Shown here one piece after another: positions 7,875 to 16,186 of a DNA stretch of 64,000 nt (positions are counted from its first letter, which is position 1; each line of letters starts with the position of its first letter). Made by a program: the position numbers and the translations under genes. The notes below the pieces were generated by a model. That model saw only the letters and a list, made by a program, of their open reading frames with translations, searched no databases and had not been told where the DNA came from. This DNA is from Viridibacterium silvisoli (GTDB lineage Bacteria; Pseudomonadota; Gammaproteobacteria; Burkholderiales; Rhodocyclaceae). The DNA lies in NCBI RefSeq assembly GCF_036017035.1, contig NZ_JAYXHS010000001.1, positions 1,240,001 through 1,304,000 on the forward strand, given 5' to 3'.

Positions 7875-9902
7875 TCAGGCTGCCGAGACGGCCAGCTGCT
7901 CGGGTGTGATGCGTGTGGGATGCTGGGGCGCGGGTGTCGGCTGAGGCGGCGCATTGCGGCGCGCGTGGCTCCACGCTGCGCGCAGCAGGGCCGGTGGGCT
8001 GCTCTCTTCGGGCGTGAGTAGCAGACCTTTACGGCGTACCGTCTCCCCGTGCGCGACGTTGCCCGTGGCGACGGTGAGCGGTACCGCGAGAATCAGGGGT
8101 ACGAAAACCGGTAGCAGCCAGCCGATTGCCATCGGGTTGGCCAACAGGGTCAGCAAGGCCCATTCGAGCGTCAGCAGCGTGTGTCCCAGGAACCAGTTGT
8201 TGGCCTCGCGGAAACTCACGGCACGTGCTTCGCGTGGTGGTGACAGCCAGTCCACGCGCCAGCCGGTCAGCGCGGCCAGCACGAAGCAGGTGTGCGCGAA
8301 CATGCGGATCGGCGCTTTCAGGATGGATAGCGAAGCCTCCAGCATGGCGCTCAGGCACAGCTTCTTCGCACCGCCGAACAGCCTCTGTTCCCCGCGCAGC
8401 AGGATGACCGAGACACCCAGTGCGCGCGGCAGCATCAGCATGAGCGCCGTGCACAGCCACAGACCTGCGAACACGTCGGGCATTGCACCGTCGGGAAAGT
8501 CGACGCCGGGCGTACCGAACAACCAGTACAGCGTGCCAGTCAGCAGGTAGGCGAACCACAGCGGTGCCGACAGGTAGGCCATCGCCCCGGTCAGGAACAT
8601 GGCGCGATGCACGGGCGCAATGCCGGGCTCTGCGACGAGGCGCGCGTTGAGCAGGTTGCCCTGGCACCAGCGGCGGTCGCGCTCCAGCTCCGCGATGAGA
8701 TTCGGAGGTACCTGCTCGTAGCTGCCTTCCACGTCCGGGACGACCCAGACCTCGTAGCCGGCACGTCGCATCAAGGCTGCCTCGACGAAGTCGTGCGACA
8801 GGATTTCTCCGGACAGTGGCCCCTTGCCGGGCAGGGGGGCAAGCGCGCAATGCTTCATGAACGGCTCGACGCGCAGGATGGCGTTGTGGCCCCAGTAGTG
8901 CGATTCGCCCAGCTGCCAGTACTGCATGCCGGCGGTGAACAGCGGGCCGGTGATGCGCGAGGCGAACTGTTGCGCGCGTGCGTGCAGGGTCTGGTGGCCG
9001 CAGGCGCGCGGCGCGGTCTGGATGATGCCTGCCTGCGGGTGGGTCTCCATCAGGCGCACGAGATTGATGAAGCTCTCGCCGCTCATCACGCTGTCTGCAT
9101 CCAGCACCAGCATGTAGCGATAGTTACGTCCCCAGCGGCGGCAGAAGTCGGCAAGGTTGCCGGCCTTGCGCTTGCCGGGCCGCTTGCGCACGCGATAGAA
9201 CACGCGGCCATGTGATGCGCCGCCGCTATCGCCAAGCGCCTCACGCAAGCCTAGCCAGGCGCGGTACTCCTCTGCCTGTAGCGCTTCGTCCCGCGTGTCG
9301 GAGAGTACGTAGAAGTCGAACAGCGACAACGCGCCCGTTGCCGCCAGCGATTCACAGGTGGCGCGCAGCCCGGCGAAAACCGTGGCGACATGTTCATTGC
9401 ATATCGGCATGACGATGGCGGTACGCGCGCTGCTCTCCAGCGGCGTGCGTGGCAGGTCGCGTGCGGAGAGGCTGTGGCGATCGCCGCGCAGGGTGACGAC
9501 GAAGCCCATGATGGCCGACCAGAAGCCGGCAGAAACCCATGAGAAGAGCAGGCTGAAGAGTGCCAGCTGCAGGCCCGACAGTATCGGGCTGGTCTCGAAG
9601 GGCAGGGCGCCAGCCATCAGGCTGCCGGCCGCCAGCGTGCACGATGCAACCAGCATGACCAGTGCGATGCGCCGCCGGTGGGCGGCATGCTGCCAGCTGG
9701 CGTGGTGCTGCGGGGGCGGTGCCGTGCGATAGCCGCCGAGCATGCGTAGCAGGCCTCGCGTGAGCCCGTGCCAGGGGTGCGCGATCATCGAGCCGCGATT
9801 TACCGGCGGCACGCTCGGATCGGTGGCCAGCAGGCGCAATACGTCGTGTGACGCGAGGCGCGCAGCGCTGGATTCTAGCGGGGCGGTATGACGTTGCTCC
9901 AT
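7875..9902 (-). CDS. opgH: Glucans biosynthesis glucosyltransferase OpgH
   Basis: Inner-membrane glucosyltransferase that polymerises UDP-glucose into the osmoregulated periplasmic glucan backbone. 675 residues, shorter than the E. coli protein of about 850. The GT2 core is clear: LSDTRDEA, VLDADSVMSG with the DxD, ILSHDFVEAALMRRAGYEVW, and the RRWCQGN variant of QxxRW. Several membrane helices lie before and after the catalytic loop. The start is MEQRHTAPLESSAARLASHD at 9902, overlapping the end of opgG by 28 bases. An open frame continues further upstream but only inside opgG. Confidence 0.93.
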   Translation of the reverse strand: MEQRHTAPLESSAARLASHDVLRLLATDPSVPPVNRGSMIAHPWHGLTRGLLRMLGGYRTAPPPQHHASWQHAAHRRRIALVMLVASCTLAAGSLMAGALPFETSPILSGLQLALFSLLFSWVSAGFWSAIMGFVVTLRGDRHSLSARDLPRTPLESSARTAIVMPICNEHVATVFAGLRATCESLAATGALSLFDFYVLSDTRDEALQAEEYRAWLGLREALGDSGGASHGRVFYRVRKRPGKRKAGNLADFCRRWGRNYRYMLVLDADSVMSGESFINLVRLMETHPQAGIIQTAPRACGHQTLHARAQQFASRITGPLFTAGMQYWQLGESHYWGHNAILRVEPFMKHCALAPLPGKGPLSGEILSHDFVEAALMRRAGYEVWVVPDVEGSYEQVPPNLIAELERDRRWCQGNLLNARLVAEPGIAPVHRAMFLTGAMAYLSAPLWFAYLLTGTLYWLFGTPGVDFPDGAMPDVFAGLWLCTALMLMLPRALGVSVILLRGEQRLFGGAKKLCLSAMLEASLSILKAPIRMFAHTCFVLAALTGWRVDWLSPPREARAVSFREANNWFLGHTLLTLEWALLTLLANPMAIGWLLPVFVPLILAVPLTVATGNVAHGETVRRKGLLLTPEESSPPALLRAAWSHARRNAPPQPTPAPQHPTRITPEQLAVSAA

Positions 9903-11446
9903 GTCTCGGTCAAAGTGTCGTTGCGATGTTTCAGATAGGCACGCAGCTCGGCAGGCTTCGTCGGGTCCGTGCGCTGTATGCGCATGGCGAGGCGCCAGCC
10001 GCCGGTAACTTCGTTGTGAAAGACGGTGCGTTCGACGATCTGCGCGTTGGAGACGGCGCTGACGACGGCTTCGACCGGTGCGTTCGCTGGCAGTGCAGCA
10101 AAAGCCGGTCCCGCGAAGTCCACGACGTAGCGTTCGTCCTTGTCGGCCTGCTTCGTGTAGCCACCACCGCCGGATCGCGACTGCACGGTCCAGCCATTCG
10201 GCGGCCGTTGTTCCTTTGCAGATTGCATACGGATGCGCCACGTCAGGTCGAGTGGCTTGCCGGGGGTGGGCGCTGTCTGGGGTACCCAGTAGGCGACGAT
10301 GTTGTCATTGGTCTCGTCGGGCGTCGGCAGCTGCATCAGTTCCACGCGCCCCGGCCCCCAGTTGCCGACCGGCTCGACCCACGCACTCGGGCGCAGGTCG
10401 TAGCGGGCTTCGAGGTCTTCGTAGTTGGAGAAGGCGCGGTCGCGCTGCATCAGGCCGAACCCTCCCAGCGTTTTCATGCTGAACGAGGTGGTGAGGGGCG
10501 CTTGCGGGTTTATCAGCGGGCGCCAGATCCATTCGCCATCGCCGGTCTGGACCGACAGGCCGTCCGAGTCGTGCACCTCCGGGCGGAAGTTGGTGCTGCC
10601 CGGTTGGCTCGTGCTCAGCGGCTGATTCTCGCCGTACTGGTACATGCTCGTCAGCGGGGCAATGCCCAGCGTGGCGACAGGCTTGCGCAGGAACAGGCGG
10701 GCCTGCACTTCCATCATCGTCTCGTTGCCCGGCGTCATGACGATGCGATAGGCGCCGCTGACGCTGGGTGAGTCGAGGAGCGCGTACAGGGTCAGGCTTT
10801 TTGCATCACTCGCCGGACGTTCGATCCAGAACTCCTTGAAGCGCGGAAACTCTTCGCCCTTGCCGCCGACGGTGTCGATGGCCAGGCCGCGTGCAGACAG
10901 GCCATAGCGCTGGCCATTGCCGAGGGCACGGAAATAGCTCGCGCCGAGGAAGACGGAGAGCTCGTCCTTGTACGCTGCATTGTTCAGCGGGTAATGGACG
11001 CGGAAGCCGGCAAAGCCGACATCTCCCCAGCTGTCCTCTTCACGCGGCGTGAGACCCGTGACCGGGCCGTAATCGAATGTCTTGCGATCGAAGCGGATCG
11101 GGTGAGCGCCCTTCTCGTCGACCTCGTTGATGTGCACGGGTGCCGTGAAGAATCCACCCACATGGAAGAACATCACTTCGAACGGCAGTTTGCGATCACG
11201 CCACAGGGCCTTGTCGGGCCGGAAGCGGATATCGCGATACTGGTCGTAGTCGAGTTGCTTCAGTCTGTCGGGGATCTTGCCCTCGTCGCTGCGCCAGGAT
11301 TCTGCGGCGAGCTTCTGCGCGCGCGCTGCGACATCGTCGAAGCTGAATGCCTGGCTCAGGGACGGCACGAGGGCCGTGGCCAGGATGGCCAATGCGAGTG
11401 GAAGTCGTGCCCGATGGCGGGCCTTGTGGCGGGAGTCTCTCGTCAC
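9875..11446 (-). CDS. opgG: Glucans biosynthesis protein OpgG
   Basis: Periplasmic protein needed with OpgH for branching and release of osmoregulated glucans. 523 residues with a signal peptide (LPLALAILATALVPSLSQA). It then has typical OpgG sequence: FSFDDVAARAQKLA, YRDIRFRPDKALWRD, FGYNP-like RFDRKTFDYG, and GVGEGEWIWRP-like DGEWIWRPLINP. The start is a GTG at 11446 without a strong ribosome site. opgG and opgH overlap and form an operon. A two-component system lies immediately upstream on the same strand, 108 bases away. Confidence 0.93.
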   Translation of the reverse strand: MTRDSRHKARHRARLPLALAILATALVPSLSQAFSFDDVAARAQKLAAESWRSDEGKIPDRLKQLDYDQYRDIRFRPDKALWRDRKLPFEVMFFHVGGFFTAPVHINEVDEKGAHPIRFDRKTFDYGPVTGLTPREEDSWGDVGFAGFRVHYPLNNAAYKDELSVFLGASYFRALGNGQRYGLSARGLAIDTVGGKGEEFPRFKEFWIERPASDAKSLTLYALLDSPSVSGAYRIVMTPGNETMMEVQARLFLRKPVATLGIAPLTSMYQYGENQPLSTSQPGSTNFRPEVHDSDGLSVQTGDGEWIWRPLINPQAPLTTSFSMKTLGGFGLMQRDRAFSNYEDLEARYDLRPSAWVEPVGNWGPGRVELMQLPTPDETNDNIVAYWVPQTAPTPGKPLDLTWRIRMQSAKEQRPPNGWTVQSRSGGGGYTKQADKDERYVVDFAGPAFAALPANAPVEAVVSAVSNAQIVERTVFHNEVTGGWRLAMRIQRTDPTKPAELRAYLKHRNDTLTETWSNVIPPR

Positions 11447-11469
11447 GAGCTTGTCTGCGTATCCAGAAA

Positions 11470-11498
11470 ATTTTGAAAAACCTGCTGCGTACTTGCAA
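11470..11498 (-). promoter_or_regulatory. Candidate promoter of opgGH
   Basis: TTGCAA (11493-11498) and CAAAAT (minus strand, 11470-11475) are 17 bases apart and about 25 bases before the GTG of opgG. Each hexamer matches the sigma-70 consensus at four of six positions. Confidence 0.35.
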
Positions 11499-11554
11499 CA
11501 ACGTTCGTCCTGACTTGCCCGGCCGACGTCGCTGTTTCACGACGCTGGCGACGC

Positions 11555-12214
11555 TTACTGCATGGCCAGAAGCTGATGGCGACCCGCATAGGCGGCCAGT
11601 TCGACGTTGTTACGCAGACCCAGTTTCTCGAAAATGCGCGCGCGGTACGTGCTGATGGTGTTGGCCGACAGCGACAGTTGCTGGGCGATTCCCGAGACAC
11701 TTTCGCCCTGTGCTAGCAATTGCAGTACCTGAAACTCGCGATTGGATAGTGTCTCGTGCGGCGCGCGCGTGCGATTGCCGCGAATGTCCTGCGCCATGAG
11801 CTCGGCGATGGCCGGTGTGACGTGGGTGCCACCGGCGGCGGCGCGCTCGATGGCGCTGAAGAGTTCTTCGGGGGCGCAGCCCTTGTTGAGATAGGCATTG
11901 GCACCACTGCGGATGGCGCGCAGCGCGAACTGGCTCTCCGGATATACCGACAGCATGATCACGCCGAGCTGCGGGAATTCGTGGCGGATGCTGCCCAGCA
12001 CGTCGATGCCATCGCGCTCGCCCAGTGCGATATCGAGCAGCACGACGTCTACGGTTGTGCTGCGCAAGACGCGCAAGGCGGTGGCGCCATCGGCCGCCTC
12101 GCCGGCAATGTGCAGGCGTGGATTCTCGCCAAGGATCTGGATCAGACCGCGGCGGATGATCATGTGGTCGTCCACGATCAGGAGGCGGATCGCGCCGCGC
12201 AGGTCCTTGCTCAT
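11555..12214 (-). CDS. LuxR/NarL-family response regulator
   Basis: 219 residues. The receiver domain has the acidic pair Asp15-Asp16, the phospho-acceptor Asp61 in VVLLDIALGERDG, and the Lys in YLNKG. A GerE-type helix-turn-helix ends the protein (LSNREFQVLQLLAQGESVSGIAQQ and TISTYRARIFEKLG). Its start overlaps the stop of the upstream kinase gene by four bases (ATGA), which indicates a cognate, translationally coupled pair. Targets are not evident; opgGH directly downstream is the obvious candidate. Confidence 0.92.
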   Translation of the reverse strand: MSKDLRGAIRLLIVDDHMIIRRGLIQILGENPRLHIAGEAADGATALRVLRSTTVDVVLLDIALGERDGIDVLGSIRHEFPQLGVIMLSVYPESQFALRAIRSGANAYLNKGCAPEELFSAIERAAAGGTHVTPAIAELMAQDIRGNRTRAPHETLSNREFQVLQLLAQGESVSGIAQQLSLSANTISTYRARIFEKLGLRNNVELAAYAGRHQLLAMQ

Positions 12215-13458
12215 TTCGCGGGCCTTTCCGCTGCCTGCGCGACCGGCTGCTCCGGCAGCGTGAAATCATGCGCGCACTCCTGCTGTGTCAGCACGTTGTG
12301 CAGCCGCAGGGTGACCGTCGTGCCCGCACCGGGCGTACTGTCGATATGCAGGACACCATCGAGTGCTCGGGCGCGCTCCTGCATGCCGAGCAGGCCGAAG
12401 CTGTTGGCCTGTGCAGGGACCTGCATGCCGCGGCCATCGTCACGGATGGCGATCAGCAGATCGCGCCCCTCGCTCTGCACGCCCAGTTCGACGCTGCCTG
12501 CGGCGGCATGCCGCGACACATTGGTGAGCACCTCCTGCGCGATGCGATACACGGCGATCTCTGCATCGCGGCCGAGCCGGCAGCGCTCCAGCGCGGCAGC
12601 ACAGTCGTAGCGGCACTGCACGCCACTGCGCGCCTGGAAGTCCTGCAGCAGCCATTCCAGCGCCGCCCACAGGCCGAGGTGGTCGAGCACGCCGGGGCGC
12701 AGATCGGTGAGGATGCGGCGCACGGCGCCCATGGCGGTCTGCGTGACCTCAACCATGGTTTCGAGCTTGGGCTGCAAGGCGGGCTCGTCGGCCAGGCGTC
12801 GCTGCAACCAGTTCAGCTCGAGCTGGAGGGCCGTCAACGAGGCGCCGAGTTCGTCGTGGATGTCACGCGCTACGCTGCGGCGCTCTTCCTCGCGCACGCT
12901 GTTGAGGTGGGACGAGAGGCGTTGCAGCGCGACGTGCGATTGACGCAATTCCTCGTTGGCTGCGGACAGGTCGGCCGTGCGTTGCGCCACGCGCCGTTCC
13001 AGCTCGATGTGCGCTTGCTGGTGGGTCTGTTCCAGCGCGCGCTCAGCCTGTTTGCGCCTGCTGATGTCGTTGAAGGTCACGACGGCGCCGACGACCTTGT
13101 CGCCCTCGCGGATCGGGTAGCTGGCGTACTCGGCGTCGAAAGCGGTGCCGTCGCGCCGCCACAGCACCTCGTCGTCGACGCGCACGCCTTCGCCTTGCTG
13201 GAAGGCGCGGAAGATACGGCAGTCATGCACGGGCATGAGGCGCGAATCTGCATGCGAATGGTGCATCAGGTAATGCATGTTGCGGCCAAGCACCTCATCA
13301 GGGCTGAAGCCGATCATCTGCGCACCGGCCTGGTTGATGAAGATGCAGCGACCTCGCAGGTCGATGCCGTAGATGCCCTCACCGGCGGACTCCAGCAGCA
13401 ACTCCAGTTGCCGCCGCCAGGCGTGGTGATGTGAGAGCTGGTGCAGGTCGCTGAACAT
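12211..13458 (-). CDS. PAS-domain sensor histidine kinase (NarX/HisKA_3 type)
   Basis: 415 residues and no transmembrane segment, so a cytoplasmic sensor. A PAS domain spans about 15-130 (LLLESAGEGIYGIDLRGRC through VVTFNDISRR). A coiled coil follows at about 135-180. A HisKA_3 dimerisation domain carries the phospho-acceptor His201 in VARDIHDELGASL. The ATPase domain has NVSRHA, DDGRGM and GLLGMQERA. The ATG at 13458 is used; a TTG five codons upstream (13473) is also possible. The partner is the overlapping NarL-type regulator. Confidence 0.9.
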   Translation of the reverse strand: MFSDLHQLSHHHAWRRQLELLLESAGEGIYGIDLRGRCIFINQAGAQMIGFSPDEVLGRNMHYLMHHSHADSRLMPVHDCRIFRAFQQGEGVRVDDEVLWRRDGTAFDAEYASYPIREGDKVVGAVVTFNDISRRKQAERALEQTHQQAHIELERRVAQRTADLSAANEELRQSHVALQRLSSHLNSVREEERRSVARDIHDELGASLTALQLELNWLQRRLADEPALQPKLETMVEVTQTAMGAVRRILTDLRPGVLDHLGLWAALEWLLQDFQARSGVQCRYDCAAALERCRLGRDAEIAVYRIAQEVLTNVSRHAAAGSVELGVQSEGRDLLIAIRDDGRGMQVPAQANSFGLLGMQERARALDGVLHIDSTPGAGTTVTLRLHNVLTQQECAHDFTLPEQPVAQAAERPAK

Positions 13459-13520
13459 GGGCTGTTCAAGCAAGGGCGATGCCGAGGGCTACCTGTCTTG
13501 TTGCCTGTGACGGCCGGAGC

Positions 13521-14594
13521 TCAGGGGTGTCGCGGCAGCAGCATCGTGCGCCGTGCCCACAGCGTGCGTAGCGCTGATGACAGGGGATGTTCGACGTAGC
13601 GATTGAGGATGATGGCAACGCCGCAGCTCAGGGCCACGCTCACCAGCAGGAGAAGGTCCGGGTGGCGCAGGCCGAGAGAGGTCAGCGTGGCCTGCATCAG
13701 ACCGAACAGGACCATATGCGAGAGATAGAGCGGGTAGGAGAGTTCGCCCAGCAGGCTCCAGTATTTTCCTGCGCTGATGTGGCCGGACAGCTCGCCGGAC
13801 GCCAGGCCGAGGATGATCATGGCCGAGGCGAGGCCATACAGGACGACCTTGGAGAAATCACTGCCACTGAATGAGCGAGTGCTTTCAACAATCCCGAGGG
13901 CAAGGAACAGGACGAGGCCCGTGGTGGCAATTGCCCGCCAGGCGCGGATCTCCCGCCGCGTGACCAGCCACGCGACGCAGATACCGAAAACGAACAACAG
14001 GTTGTACTTCGAGGTCAGGGCCAGAAAGCTGTCCTGAATGAGGCTGCCCGGGACGGGGCGGGCAACGGTCAGGCTGAAGATGTTCAAGGCCAGCCATAGT
14101 CCCACGACGCCGAAACCCGCCTTCCGGCTGACGATGAAGACGCCGAATACACCGTAGAAGAGCATCTCCTGAACCAGCGTCCAGGAGGGACCAAGCATTG
14201 GAAACCCTTGCTGGGGAATCAGCAGCAGGCTCTTGATGAAGTAGTCCCACGCGAATTCGTGCTTCAGCACTGCTTTCGCCGCCACGAAAATCATGACGAA
14301 GAGGAATAGCGGATAGATCCGCGTGACGCGCTTCCAGACGTAGTGCGCCAGTCGATGGGGCGAGTCGACGTCCGCGGAGTGGACGAAATAGATGATGAAT
14401 CCGCTCAGGACGAAGAAGAAATCGACGCCCGCGCTACCGAACTCGAAGAGTCCCCAGAACGGCGCGTACGTGTTGTGGGAGATGGTTTGCTGGAAGTGGT
14501 ACACGGTGACCAGCAAGGCGGCGATGCCGCGGCCGGCTTCAAGACTCTGGATTTTCGCCCTGCGAACTTGCCCCGTCCGATTGTGCCCCGTCAT
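13521..14594 (-). CDS. Membrane acyltransferase, OafA/YrhL (acyltransferase 3) family
   Basis: 357 residues with about ten predicted membrane helices. The family signature starts at the N-terminus: SLEAGRGIAALLVTVYHF with the conserved His, followed by GVDFFFVLSGFIIYF. Members O-acetylate or succinylate surface sugars, glucans or peptidoglycan. The substrate here is unknown. Proximity to opgGH and to a glycosyltransferase makes a cell-surface or glucan substitution plausible. Confidence 0.87.
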   Translation of the reverse strand: MTGHNRTGQVRRAKIQSLEAGRGIAALLVTVYHFQQTISHNTYAPFWGLFEFGSAGVDFFFVLSGFIIYFVHSADVDSPHRLAHYVWKRVTRIYPLFLFVMIFVAAKAVLKHEFAWDYFIKSLLLIPQQGFPMLGPSWTLVQEMLFYGVFGVFIVSRKAGFGVVGLWLALNIFSLTVARPVPGSLIQDSFLALTSKYNLLFVFGICVAWLVTRREIRAWRAIATTGLVLFLALGIVESTRSFSGSDFSKVVLYGLASAMIILGLASGELSGHISAGKYWSLLGELSYPLYLSHMVLFGLMQATLTSLGLRHPDLLLLVSVALSCGVAIILNRYVEHPLSSALRTLWARRTMLLPRHP

Positions 14595-14854
14595 CTCGCC
14601 CCCGCACAGCGCTGCTCATCTCCTGGTCAGGCCGGCGTCCACAAAGCATCTGTTTGCGCGAGGGCCCTGCTGTCACGCCTGGCGCCGCTGCGAACCCCTC
14701 GCATGCGCGCTGTGCTGGTATTAAAGCCCATTCAGCCGGCAAGCGATAGACGCATGCTTGCGGGATAAGCAGGGTGCTGCGCGCGAGGGGGATGCAGTTG
14801 CTGAGGGCTTGTCGAGGTGCTGGAGGCAAGAGCGAATGCGCCCCCGGTACCCGT

Positions 14855-16000
14855 TCAGGTCAGCAAGGCCTGCTTTACGGCGTCGACGACGCTTCTCCAG
14901 TCGCCAGGCTCCGGTTGTCGGAACAGTCGCATCGTTGGATACCAGTCGCTGCGTTCGCCTGCGCGGCCCCAGCGCCAGTCCGGCCCGGCGGGCAGCAGCA
15001 GCCAGACTGGCTTGCCGAGCGCGCCAGCGAGATGGGCGACGGCGGTGTCCACGCTGATCACGAGATCCAGCTGCTCGATTACCGCGGCCGTCTCGGAAAA
15101 ATCACTCAACATGTCCAGTAACGGGATGATGCCGTCGCGGCATTGGCGCTCGAGCTGATCCATGCCGCCGGGGGCGAGTTGCAGGGACAGCGCTGTGCGG
15201 CCATTGCGCTGGGCCAGCATGTCCAGCATGAGCTCCGTGGGTAACGAGCGTCGCGCGTCGACCGAGTTGCCTGCATTGCCTGCCCAGACGACGCCGACTG
15301 TGGGCCGCCCTTGAGTCCAGCCGCTGACCTGCTGCTGCCAATGCGCCGTACGGGCAGGTGCGCGCAGATAGGCGAGCTCGTCGGCAGCCTGCGGCGCGTT
15401 CAGGCCGAGCAGCAGGGGCAATGACATCAGCGGGCACCACAGGTCGTAGCTGTCTGCCGCAGGCGCAGCTTCGGTCACGACATCGAGACCGCGCACGCTG
15501 CTGAACAGGGCGCCAAGGCCTGGCGAGACCCAGGCGAGTACCCGACTGGCACCGCGGGCATGCAGCTGAGGAGCGAAACGGATGAACTGGATCTGGTCCC
15601 CAAAGCCCTGCTCGCGGACCAGCAGGAGGCGACGCCCGGCGAGTGGCTCGCCCTGCCACTGAAGTCCGGCAGCGAGGCCGGGGAAACTCACGCGATCGTG
15701 GGCGACGATGTTGCTGGCATAGCGCGACTCGTAGAGTGGTAGGCCATCGGCGTAGCGGCCTTGAGCCATGAGCGCGATACCGAGGTTGGCGATGTTGCGC
15801 GGCAAGGCCGCATCCAGCGCCAGCGCATGGCGGAAGCTCTCTTCCGCGCCTGGAGCGTCACCACAGTAGAGCCGCGTCAGTCCCTGGTATTGCACGGCAA
15901 GCAGATGGTCGGGCTGCGCTGCCAGCCACGCGTCGACAAGCCGGCGTGCTGCCAGGACATCGCCCTGCCGCAACAATTGCTGGACCTGCGCTTCCTCCAT
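14855..16000 (-). CDS. TPR-containing glycosyltransferase-like protein (GT9-related)
   Basis: 381 residues. The N-terminal about 90 residues form tetratricopeptide-like helices (QGDVLAARRLVDAWLAAQPD and GDAPGAEESFRHALALD). The rest resembles the heptosyltransferase/GT9 type fold found fused to TPRs: GRRLLLVREQGFGDQIQF, VGVVWAGNAGNSVDARRS and the C-terminal VISVDTAVAHLAGALGKPVW. It probably glycosylates a protein or surface glycan; the donor and acceptor are unknown. About 260 bases without recognisable features separate it from the acyltransferase. Confidence 0.8.
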   Translation of the reverse strand: MEEAQVQQLLRQGDVLAARRLVDAWLAAQPDHLLAVQYQGLTRLYCGDAPGAEESFRHALALDAALPRNIANLGIALMAQGRYADGLPLYESRYASNIVAHDRVSFPGLAAGLQWQGEPLAGRRLLLVREQGFGDQIQFIRFAPQLHARGASRVLAWVSPGLGALFSSVRGLDVVTEAAPAADSYDLWCPLMSLPLLLGLNAPQAADELAYLRAPARTAHWQQQVSGWTQGRPTVGVVWAGNAGNSVDARRSLPTELMLDMLAQRNGRTALSLQLAPGGMDQLERQCRDGIIPLLDMLSDFSETAAVIEQLDLVISVDTAVAHLAGALGKPVWLLLPAGPDWRWGRAGERSDWYPTMRLFRQPEPGDWRSVVDAVKQALLT

Positions 16001-16081
16001 GCCTTGCTCCGCTTCGTACGAGAGCGGCTAGGTTACGCGGCCGGGCCGTGTGGCGCCAGCGTGCGCGCCGCACACAAAGCA

Positions 16082-16127
16082 ATGCCACCTGTCTGCGCGC
16101 TTTCATTGCGCGTCGATCAGGTGGCAT
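16082..16127. repeat. Long nested inverted repeat between RND pump and TPR glycosyltransferase
   Basis: ATGCCACCTG (16082-16091) pairs without mismatch with CAGGTGGCAT (16118-16127). A second 5-bp stem, CGCGC with GCGCG, is nested within. On the minus strand it lies 60 bases after the RND stop and 80 bases before the glycosyltransferase start. It could be a terminator or a leader structure; there is no strong U-run. Confidence 0.5.
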
Positions 16128-16186
16128 CGAAGGTCCGGCAGGCTCGCCCGTTCAAGCTTTGAGGCTCGATGACGGGCGACGGTATT

